Assembly (NCBI GenBank): GCA_000328365.1
Contig: KB306104.1
Coordinates: 248,229 to 312,228 of the forward strand
DNA length: 64,000 bases
From: Capitella teleta
Lineage: Eukaryota > Annelida > Polychaeta > Capitellidae
Reading direction: 5' to 3'
Position numbers and translations under genes: made by a program. The notes beneath the pieces were generated by a model. That model worked only from the letters and a program-made list of their open reading frames with translations, was not told the origin of the DNA and ran no database searches. Shown here one piece after another: positions 32,901 to 44,900 of this stretch; the stretch's first letter is position 1; each line of letters starts with the position of its first letter.

Positions 32901-35900
32901 TGCCAATAATATACCAGCACAATAATACAAATAAAAAAAAATAAAAAAATAAAAAAATAAAATAAAATTTGCATGCTAGATAACTGAAACAAAATCCCAC
33001 ACCACAACAATATCAATACCACTCTAAGGGAGGGGAGAGCTCTGCATGCTCATGCGGATGATAACTCCAGAACAAACCCCCCCCCCCCAAAGAAAAAAAA
33101 AACGTATGAAATAATGTCAGGTACCAGAACGACGCCTAATGTACAAAAAAATCACTCAAAACACGGGATGATAAAAAGAAATCCTCAAAAAAGATTAAAA
33201 AAAAAAAAAAACAAAAAACAATCAAATTACCATTCGCATGATCTGTTTTGGGGAATGCGCACAAAACATAAATTTTTTTAGTAACCAAACAAAATGACAA
33301 TTAACGACTGAATATAAAGGAGAGGGGACAATAATAATAACAAAAAGCTGCACTCGGCTTATAGCTAAATGAGGTGCCATCATGCGTGGCGCTTACCGGC
33401 ACGTCTCCAGGAGGCTAGACGACCTAAGCAGACGACAAAAGAGTCATTTCGGAGGAGGAGAAGGACACAATCATATCCCAAATCACCGTCAAATATTTAT
33501 CACAAGACAAATTACAGGACATAAATTGTGGCAAAATAGTACACAGAGGGAAGAGGGAAGAAGGAGGCTTCGACTGCTCAAGCGATATAATAATATAGGA
33601 GGGACCATGGTAATCAACTCACTTGACGCTAGGATGCCTTCGATGAACTCCTTGCGGGTGACCTTGCCGTCGTGGTCACGGTCTTGTTTGCGGAAAAAGT
33701 CCATGATGCGTGACTTGTTGTGGTTCATCCAGCGCATGTATCTGCGGCGCCAATCAGCAAAGTCAAAGTTCTTCATTTTCTCCATTTCGTTGAGTTTCTC
33801 GAGAGCGTCGTTGAGTTTTCTCCTGCGTTCCATGGTCTTCAGCCACACCTGCCTCCACTTGTTGACCAGCGACTGCACCTGCGGGTTCTTGTACTCCGCC
33901 TCAGGTGTGCGTGGCCGGCCGTCCTTCGCCTTGCCAGTGGACAGCTTGCGTCCAGCGGATGTCCGGCGGCCGTAAAAGCTTTGAGGCGTGGTTGACCGCT
34001 CGTTGGAGGTGGATGGCTTGCGTTTGCTTCCCTTGGTCAGACGGTCAACTTCGGGAGAGCGTGCTTGGATGCCGCCCTCAAAGGTTTCATGGTCATGCAG
34101 GAGCTGCTCAATGATGGGCAAATTGTCTGGTATAGCGTGCTGATCAAGAGCAGTCAGAGTGGCCTCTGCCCCGGTCATCCACTGCATGAGTTCATCCAGC
34201 AGAGCGGAAGCTGACTGCAGTTGGTTCAATGCTCCGTCCAGCTTCTGTCCACGCTGTGTTGACCACGTTGAGACTTCCTCCCAGCGTGCTTGCAGGATGG
34301 TCAGCCAGTGCTTCATGGTGGACACAGCATCTGGATGCGCCTTCTTCAGGATGTCTCCTCCCAGGCGCAGGCAGTCAGCCAGCTTATCCTCTTGCTCACG
34401 CAGATCGTTCTCAAACTTTTGATGTTCTCCCACTTGCTGGATGAGCACCTCTTCCTCTTCAGGAGTGGATCCTTGGTAGCGCAGATGCCTCTCAGCGTCC
34501 GTCAGCCAATCAAGCAGACCGTGTGCTTTGTGGTGGAAGTCTTCTGCTTCAGTGAGAGCGCCTTCGATGCGGTCCTGTTTACCAATGCTGAGCTTGCTGA
34601 CGCGTTCCCATTTGGTGGTGAGTTCAATGAGCTGGCTCTGCAGGTGAGAGCAGTCCTCCTCTGACTTGTCCATCATTTCCTTGGCTGCCTTGCGCACAGT
34701 CGCTACATTGCTTGACCGCTTATCCAGCTCCTGTTGGAATGCCCTGTGTTCCTCTCCCAGACTGCTCACCGTGTCCAGATCTCCATGCACCGGTTGCTCT
34801 TCAGCCAGCAGAGGTTCAATCTTGTAGAGCCAATCAAGCAGCGCTTGCATGGCGTCTTTGAACTGACCAGAGAAGAGAAGCGCCTCCTCCAGTTTCCTCT
34901 GCCGGTCAACTGATTTGCCGCAGACGGCATTCCACTTGTTCTTGAGCGCTGTTAGCATCTCCTGGATGACTGGGGAGTCAGTCTTGTGGCACTTCTCCTT
35001 GATGGCTTTGCCTGTGCGGGTGACATTGTCAAACGTCGGCTGCTTGGCTCCCAGGCTACGCTGGAACTCCTTGTGAGCGTGGATCTGAGACTTGATTTTC
35101 TCAGGGTCGTTGTTGATGGTTGTGTCTGAGTCAAGAGGGATCTCACTCTGCTCCAGCCAATCCATCAGAGCCTTCCAGCCCTCATAGAACTGCTTAGCTT
35201 CCTTGTAACCATGGTCCAGTTGGCGAGTTCGTTCTGCCGACCTTGAAACCACTTTCTCCCAGCGATGTTGTACGCTGACCAAGAGGTTCTTAATGAGGAT
35301 GACGTCCTGCTTCTGGCTGAAGTACTTGAGGTGAGCGCCTGCTTTGTCCAAGGCAGTCATGGATTCACGGTGGCCGGAGATGTCCTTCTGCAGCAGTTTG
35401 TGGTCTTCAATCTGCGTGGCAACACTCTCCAGGACACGGCTCACTGGCTTCAGGTTGTTCAAGGTCTTCTCTGTGTTGGTCAGCCAAGCAATGAACTTGT
35501 TGAGGTCATCATGGAAGTTCTCAGCGCTGCTGACCGCCTCCCTCAGCTTGGCCAAGCGGTCATTCGCTCTGCCCATGATGCTATCCCAGCGGTGATTCAG
35601 GTTGCTCAAGCTCTGGCGAAGAGTGCGGGCAGCCTCCTCTGGACTGCGGTCAATCATGTCTTCTCCATGACCGGTCAGCGCTTCCACTCTTGGTTGGAAC
35701 TCTTCCAGTTCTTTGATGGTGTCCTTGAATGAAACAATACATTAAAAGACCACCCCAACCACAACACACAAGAACTCACCATGAATTTCTCCAACTGTTC
35801 TTTGGCTGTATCAGGCAGCCCACCAACCGGTTGAGATGTGATGAGTTGTCCGTCAATCTCACTCAGCCTGAGCAGCATGTCCTGCAGTTCACCATGGAAA

Positions 35901-38900
35901 CCTTTAGCCTGTCAAACAAAGAGAATCAGATATGTTTCCATCGCAACAACAAGCACCCACATCTCTCAGCGCATCAGCCAATTCCGCTTGACGGTCATTG
36001 GATTTCGTGAGAACAGTTTCCCATTTCTCGTTCATTTTGTCCAGTTTTGCGCGGACGTTGTCTGCTTTGGATCCAGATTCACTGGAGATGACCTCCCTGC
36101 CTGCCTGGTTCACAGAGTCCACACTGACCCCATGACCTTCAATGTCATTTTGCAGCACTCGCAGTTTGGCCAACTCGATCTCAATGATCCTGGGATCTCC
36201 GTAGATGGCGGGTGATTCATCCAGCATGTTCTCTGTGCGTACCAACCAGCTGGTCAGTTCATTGATGGTGGTCTCAAATTGACCGAGGCTGAGTAAGGCA
36301 CTGTGCAATCGGGTCTTTCTCTCTGCGATGGACTCCAGGAGTTCATCCCAGTGCTTATTCAATTCTGTCATTGGGTCTTTGATGACATGGGTCAGATCAG
36401 TAGGGCTGTCTTTGATGAGGTCAGCTGCTGATTGGTTCAGGCCTTGGATGTCGACATGCTTCGGGTGGACCTGCTCCTTGAACACCTTCAGTTCTTCGAT
36501 CTGCTTCTCAATGGCGCTTGTGTCGGATGCAATGGGTCCAAGGGCGACAAGATCCTTGTCCATGGTCTGTAGCCAAACCAGGATTCGCTGCAAATTGAAC
36601 ATGAAAATGAAAAACCTGCTCTAACCCTGTGATGTTCTCATACCATGAGCTCTTCCTGGAAGGTGGTGGCTTTCCTCAGAGCCTCATCCAGCTGCTTCTT
36701 ACGTTGATCCCACTTGGTGTTGATGTTCTTCCAGGCAACCTCAGCGTCTTCCAGATTCTTCTCCACTTCTGGTTTGTCTGGCTCTCCAATCAGATCAACC
36801 AACTCCTCTCCAGACTCCCGCAGACTGTCCATGACCCCCTGTAAGGCCTCCATCTCCTCTCGCAAATTCTGAAGACGAAAAAAAATTCAGATAAAATAAA
36901 AGTGAAACAAGTACAGACAACGCAGACCTGTAAGACCTCCTGTTGGTCCCTGATGGCTCTGGGTTCCAAAGCAGGCACCTCCTGGTTGTCCAGGCTGTCC
37001 TGCAGTTCCTTCAGTGCCTCCATCAGGCTGTTCAGATCATCCCAAAACTTCTCAGCCACCTCGAGGGTCATGTCCAACAATTTCTTGCGATCAGCAGTTT
37101 GGTTTGTGATCTTTTCAACGGCGTCGTTGAGGGCATCCACTTTGTCCTTGAGCTCCTTGACGTTGGCGTCTTCCATGCCAGTCTGCTGCATGAGCTCTTT
37201 GGCGGTGGCCGTGACTGCATCGAGGGAAGCCAGTCGCTTGGCCACGTCCTCCATGATGGCCTCATTGTCATCCACCTGGTCTTTCAGCTTGTCTGGATGC
37301 GCAGAAATGGGCTCAGCACCTTCGACCTGGTCAGCAGTGCTGTTCAGCATCTCAAGCATGTTCTCCAGTTGATCAGAAAACTCTGATGTCTGCTGTAGAG
37401 CTTCGTCCAGAGAGTTTGACCGTTCACGTATGCTGTTCTTGATGTCATCAAATCGGTTGGAGTCGGTTTCCAGCGTGTCCTGCACCTGGTCCTGGTTCTC
37501 GTCACCCACCAGTTTGAGCAGTGCCCCTCCAGTCTTATTCAGGCGATCCAGCACTGGTTTCTGATCGGCAACCTTCTGCTTCATGAGCTTGACATGGTCC
37601 TGCTGCTCCTTGATCTGCTCAGCATTGATGGCAGGTTGTTCAGGGTGCTCTGAGGTCTCCGTTTCCATGGCGTCCAGCCATTCCTCCAGGGAGTCGTGGA
37701 TTTCCTGGAAGTGGAGCGCCAGGGGAAGGGCTTGCTCCAGGGCGCTGAGGCGGTCAGCACTAAGTTTAGCGACAGAGTCGGCCTGCGCCTTCAGGTCATC
37801 CATCTTGTCCTTGAGAACTGGATCCTCTTCGGTTGTTGACTCACGACGCAGCCGTTTGGCGGCTGAGATGACGTCACGTGCTTTGCTTTTCTGACTGCTG
37901 ATGTCATCGTTCAGCGTCTGCGATAATCGTGAAAGTGAGTACTGGAGTAAAATGATGCACTCAGAGCGTACCTTGTGGTCAGAAAGTCGAGTTCTCAGCT
38001 TATCTGGATCACTGCAGATGCTTTCCGCATCTTGGATCTGTCGTTCAGTTTCTCCAAACCACTCCAATAGATCATCAAGGTCTCCCAGAACCTGAAAATT
38101 TATACATTACATCAAAATGTTCTCCCAATTAAGATGGCATTCGTCTCACCTCCATGGACTTGTGTCTTTGCAGGTTGAGCTTATCCACTCTGCGTTTGAC
38201 CTGGTCTTCGATGGCGCTGAACTTCTTGTTGTCCTTGGCAACCACATCGTCCACTCGGTTGGATCCCTCCCCAGGGACCAGTTGAGCCAGTTGAGGACCC
38301 TCCTCATTCAGTGACTCCATCAGAGGTTTGCACGAATCCAGTTCTTGCTGCAGTTTCACCAGCTGCTTCTGTGCATCCAACCCTTGAGGTTCTTTGCCCC
38401 GCAGCTCAGGTTCAATGTGAGCCAGCACTCCCAGGATTTTTTCGTGAGTTGCTTGGAACTGCTCAGCCAAAGGAAGAGCATGCTCCATCTGTCCGAGGCG
38501 CTGGTCACACTTGCCGGTCAGAGCATTGTACCTGGCCTTGATGTCCTCGACATCCTTCTGCAGGCGGTCAAAGTCCTCTCCCTTGGCGTGCTTCAGGAGG
38601 TCACTGCCTGAGATGACGATGTCATCCAATTCAGGCTTGTGCTCCATGATGTCCTTGTTGACCCCTTGTTGATTCGCCATCATCTTCATGATCTTTTCCA
38701 CATCTGGCTCCAGCGTTTCCATGGCAGCCAATCTCTTCTCTGTGGGTTCAAGCCATTCCAAGAATGGAATGAGTCGCTCGGTGTAGATCCTAGCTGCCTC
38801 CAGAGCAGCGTCCAGGGCGGCCTCCCTGTCAGCCTGAGATCTGACCAGATTCTCCCATCGTTCAGTGAGGTCTCTCAGCTGAGCCTGCACCTGCTGCTTC

Positions 38901-41900
38901 TCCACTTTGTCTGCAATCTTGGCGTATTCTGCACCGATGGACTTCACTGACTCGTATGTTGACTGGCGATCATCTAACATCTTCTGTGCAAACTGTGAAA
39001 ACCAGAAATTGAAAAGAGTGGTCATTTAAAGAAAGAGGCATCACATACCTTCTGCATTTGAACCTGCGTCTTGAGCACCTTGTAGTCGGTGGACGGGGCC
39101 TTCTGATTGGCCACCATCTCCTCGGTCTCAGCCAGCCAAGTCAAGACAGACGCCAAGGCCTCTTTGAACTTGCCAGACTGCAGCAGAGCATTGTCAAGGG
39201 TCGTCTCCTCTTCTCCAATGAGGTCATTTAGCTTAGCCCACTTGCCGCTGAGGTTGTCCAGGTCTCCTTCCAGCTCACTGGTGTCAACGCCTGGGGCTGC
39301 AGATTGAATCAATCCTTGGCCTGCCTTGCGCAAGGCATCCAGGTCCTTCTGCAGAGGGTCAACTTGGTTCTTCTGGAATTGCTGTTAAAAGACGTGAATG
39401 TAGCGCTGGATATCATAAGAACCCAAACTCACCTTGAACTGATCTTGTTGGTCTCGAATGGCATCAACATCACCAGCCACTGGCGGCATCTGGTTGACGT
39501 AATCAAAGACCTCGTCCATGACCTGGTCCACACACTGTAAAGTGTCCTTGAAATCCTGCAGCTGTTGGAGGGCGTCCTGCACCCCATCCTTGTGTTGTTG
39601 CAGCTGGTTTTGCAGATGGCTGCACTGATCTTGTAGAGCCTTGGCTTGTGCTACAAGAGGGTCGTCCTCAGACATAGCTCCATCTTCAATCATTCTTTGG
39701 ATTTCGTCATTCAGTTGTTGCACTTCATCAGCCTGGTCTGTCAGTTTTGAATCAAGGTTCTGCAGGTCGTCCAGTTGCTTCTGCAGTGCTTCTGTGTCAC
39801 GTGCAGGGACTCCCAGGCGACTGAGTTCATCTTCAGCGTCGTTGAGGTCTCCCTGGGCTGCACGCAGCTTGTTCTTCAGGTCACTCACATTCTCAGAAGC
39901 GGTTTCCATGGAGACCAAGAGGTCCTCAGCATCCTTCTGAAGGTCATTGTACCTTGTGGCGATGTCGTTGACTCCTGAGGCCACATCGGAAGAATCCTGG
40001 TTAGGAAGACCATCGACAGAATCCTCTATGAACTGAATTTGAGGCAACATGGCTTGCAGCTCCTCTTGAATAGCTTTGATCTTATCCATGTTTTTAGCGG
40101 CTGGACCAAGCGCTTTGTTGGCATCCAGTTTCTTCTGGAGTTTATCCAGGGCTCCTTGGATGTCTTGAGTAGCATCTCCAAGTTCATGCAAGCGCTGTTG
40201 GACATCTTCCAGGCTCTGCACCTTGTCATTCACAGCATCAGAGAGGGAGTTCCAGCGCTGGTTGACGCCATCCAGTTGTGCCTTGATGGCATCCTGGTCC
40301 TGCTCACTGCTCTCGATCAACCTCTCGCCTTCCTCGTTCAGAGTCTCATGGTCTCTGCTCTTGCGCAAGAGGTCGTTCTGCATGGCTTGCGCTTCTTTCA
40401 GCTGCTGATCCACTGTGTCCTTATCTAAGGCCGGTTCACCTTCCATCCGCTCCAACTTCTCCTCCTCCAATCCCAACCACGCTTGCATTGTTTCTAAATC
40501 ATTGTGGAACTTCTCTGCGTGTTTGTTGGCTGCCTTTAAGCGTGCTTTGCGATCGGCTGCATCCTCTTTTAGTTTCTTCCATGATTTTCGCATGGCCTCC
40601 ATCTTGTCAGCGATATCCGAGATGTCAGAAGTGGGCGAGGCATTGTCCATCATACGCTGACCCTTCTCAAGCAAGAGACGTAGGTCAGGTTCACGGTCAG
40701 CCAGCTCATTCTGCAGGCCATCGTGAGTTCTGATTTGCTCGACCAGTGTGTCAGCCTCTCCTGAGACGGGAGATCCGTTGCTGAGGCTGTCTTGTGCACC
40801 ACCCAGCCAGTTAAGCATGTCAGAAAGGGCAGCGTGGAACTTCACACCTTCCATTGCAGCGCTGTCCAACGATTTCTCCTTCTCAGCTAAAGGGGGAAAA
40901 AAAAAAAAAAAAAAGCAAGAAATCAAAAACCATAAAGGATACAAATGAATTACGTACCCAGTTTCTTTTTCAGATCTTCGTACGGACGTTCGACATTGGC
41001 CAGTTTGTTCTTCAGATCAAACTTGGCGGACGATTCCTTGACGCCATCGCACATCTTTTTGCACAGCTGCTTGACCTCCTCAACATCTTTCTCCTTTTCA
41101 TTGATCTCATCACTCAGGTTCTTAAAGAAAACAATCGTCATGTTAATGATGCAGTCTCCCCATTGCTCTCACCTTCAGTGAATCCCTTTGGTGTGCAATC
41201 ACTTCCGGTTGCGCTGATGCAGCTGAGGGAATTGATTCCAGGCGATCAGTTGCTTCAGGGATCCATACGCTCAGGGCTTGCAGGGCGTTGTAGTACTTGG
41301 CACTCAGGCCAGCCATGTCAGTGAGCTGAGAGTCGCGCTCTCCCAACTTGTGCTGCAATTTGTCCCAAGCTTTGTTGATGGTCTCAATCTGTTGATTGAT
41401 GGTGTCCGCTTCAGGCGACGTCTGGTCACTCTTGTCCAAGATGCTCAGTCCAAGTTGGATGAACTGTTCATACTGAGGCTGCTGCGTACTCATCTCTTCC
41501 AGAAGCAACTGTAATACACAATGAAGGAATACAATACAGCAGAAGTAACAAAATCTGGCTGCAAACAAAAGCCTACAATAGAAGCATATGTGAATAGCAG
41601 ATCTGTAATCTGTACAGAACGTCACCTTGAAAGAGGTAACCTTTGTTTCCCTCTGAACAATGAGAGAATAAGAAAAAAAGGACACGTTCGATAAGACCAC
41701 ATGCAGACCATCAAGGTAGGGAAGAGCTACTCTACCTGCACTTGCTGTTGTTGGTTGTCAAGCATAGAGGGTTCAGTTGCTATGGGACCCAAGACGGAAA
41801 CCATTCTCTCTTTGCCCGCTAACCATGACGACAAGTTCGCGTGTGCATCACGGAAATTGCGGAGATCTTCAACCATCTCCTCGAGGGATTTCCCTCGCTC

Positions 41901-44900
41901 CTCTGAGATCTCCTTCAGACTGGCCCATCGTTTCTCTGAAAGACGCATCAAATGCATAAACAGACGATTCAATAACAGAGATCCTACCCAATCTTCTCAG
42001 TTGTTTCTTGGTGTCTTTCAGACCAGGGACATGTTCGCGGTTGCTGAGCAGTTTGTGCGCCTTGTCCTTCATGGCGGCCATGACGGCCTCCTTGCGAATG
42101 AGCTCATCGTGAAATTCCTGAGGAGAGAATGATAAAAAAGGGTTTCATCTCAGGAACACTTCCATACTTGATGCTCTTTCAGACGCAGTTTCGCTTCAGG
42201 TTCAGTGGCCGGCAGAGCCTTCAAGGCGATCGTTCCGACCTCCTTCTCCTCCAGCCATCCAAGCACATCCTGCACGTCCTCCAGGTAATGTTTCACATTT
42301 TCCAAGTTCACCTCTAGTTCTTTCTGGCGGTCTGCCAATTTCTCTCCAAGCAGGTCATATCGTTGGTTGATCTCCACCAACTGTTGCTGAACTTCAGACA
42401 AATCTGCAATAAAAAACAATCAATATGGACAATCGGTCAAATAGAAAGGTTTTTAATTAAAAGTTCTTAATTAGCTGACTGTGCCACCCATGCAGTGCGA
42501 AAAGCTATACAGACCATCAATGGCCAGGAGGTTGTCGCTGGACGAGCGTTTGGATGAGACGCCGCTTGACTCGCTTGACAGAGGGCTGAGAAGGGTTGCC
42601 GTGGGCGAGGGCAGAGTGCGCACTGGAGACTTGAGGGGAGAACCACGCCCAAACAGCCTACGACTCTCTACGCCAGAGAAAGAGTGAGGGTCAGAAGTGC
42701 TACCGGCAGAGGCAGCAGCTATAAGCTATGATTGCGATGCTCATCATTAGATAAACAATTTATTTTGAAAGGAAAAGCTTGGCTTTTTGCAAGAGCAGAA
42801 AGAAAAAAAAATGCAATATTATGAAGCAAAAATTGAAGAGCATTTCTGATAATAGCTTACAAGCCACCAGAGCAAAATGGGTGGAAAACTGCCCAGCGTC
42901 GTTCCATTAATTATGTGCAAAGTTTGGGCAGCTGTGGCGGGAAAGTGGTTCTCACTTGAGCTCCTGCGAATTGGGCTGGTGACTTGCTCCATGCCCTTCT
43001 GCAGGGCGTCATACGCATTGCCAACATCATTCATATCGTCAATCGTGGGACCATGATCTTCAAAGTCCTTCAGCATTGGCTATAAATTAGCAAAAAAGTG
43101 ATCGAACACTGAAACAGAAGGCTTTCTGACCTGGAGTTCCTCAATCTGCTTGGCAATGATCTCCACATCAATAGCCACTGGTTCCAGGTTGTCAACCCGG
43201 CCTTCAATGTCAGCCAACCACCTCATGATCTCGTCATTAAGACCATCAAATTGGTTGGCCTGGTTCTCCCTCGCTTTGGCCTCTTGTTCCCGGTCAGCCA
43301 AGACGTCCTTGAGCAGGTCCCAGTTCTTCTGGCATTCTGCGGTCTTGTCTTTGACGTTCCTGACGTCCCCTGTCACAGGATTGCTAATGAGGTCTTCTCC
43401 CAGTTTCTTGATGACATCCAGTTCTGCGCCCTTCTCATTTGCATCCATCTTCACCTCCTCAATGTGCTCCTTGAAGAGAGAAACATCCAGCTGCTGTGTT
43501 TCCTTGGATTCCAGATTGCTGATGCATGGTTTGATCCAGTCGTCGTACTTCTTGGTATAGTCTTGGAATGCACCCAGGTGCTCAGCAACATCAGCCAGAT
43601 CATCCTCTCTACCTTTGCATCCATCAGCCACGTTGTCAAAGCGTTTGTTGAGTTCTTGCAGTTTGTCCTTGATCTCCTTGGCCTTGCGGTCATCAGCGCA
43701 CGAGCTGACCATTTGCTCTCCAGATTTGTTGACCTCCTGCATGCTCGGCGCGTGGCTCTCTACGTCCGCTCTCAGCACTTGCAATTCTTGAAGTTGTTCA
43801 TTGAGAACGTCGTTGTCTAAGCTGATTGGTCGCATGCCATTGAGGATCTGCTCAGATTCCTTGGTCCATGACAGGAGGCTGTCAATGCCTTCCTGCACAC
43901 CTTGCGACTGCACCAGGGCTGTTTGCAGAGCATTGGATTTGTCAGTGGCAGCAGTGTTGACATCAGCCAGGCGTTCCTTGATGTCTCCCACCATTTGGTC
44001 AATGTTTACCATAGTCTGGTCATCAGCCCCAAGGTCTTGGAGGGTCTCCATGAGGGCACGAGCCGTCTTCTTCAGGTCCTCGTACTGCTTGCCTTGCGCA
44101 ATGGTCTCTGCGCTAAAGGCCTTGACCTTATCAAGGTCATCTCTGACCTCGTTGGAGTCGCCCTTCACAGGCTCTGCGTTCATCTCTCCAATCTTGTCTT
44201 CAGCCCCCTCCAACCAGTCGTGGAGGCGTTCCAGGACGTCCTCAAAGTCCCTCTGCTTCTCCTTGGTCTGTTGCAGCTTCTCCAGGAGAGCATCAGATGC
44301 AGTCTTCAAGTTCTGGTATCTCTCGTTGGCGGTCTTCACCTTATCCCGTGTTCCATCGAAATCCGCCATTGGGCCGAGAGACCTTCTCTTCTTGGTCTTC
44401 TCATTCTGGTAGGCAAGAGCGTCCTTCTGGTATTTCTTGGCCTCATCCATGAAGCGCTGAGCTCCCATCGAAAGGAAACGCAAATCTCCTTGATGCGATG
44501 TCACATCCTCACTGAATTTCTGCAGCCACAAAACAAAAAACAATAAAAATGATAATCTAAGCAATGAGCACTTGCCTTGTGCTGTTCTCTCTGTTGACTG
44601 AGTTTAGCCAAATCACCCACAGAGCGCTGATATCCTCTCAGAGTGTCCTCTGCTCCATCCAACCATTTATTGTAAGTGGAGAGCTCCTCCTCAAATTTGC
44701 AGAATTCAGACTCTGCGGCCGTGATTCTCCTCAGCCTCAGTTCGCTTTCCTTCTGGACCTGAATGGAACACACAGTTAAATAAAACAGATCACAACTTGC
44801 AAAATATCCTCACCTTATCATATCTCTCTCCAAGATCACCGGAAATCCGTTTCAAATCAGAGAGTTGGTCGCTGTTGAAGTCATTTGAGTGCCTGTCCAG

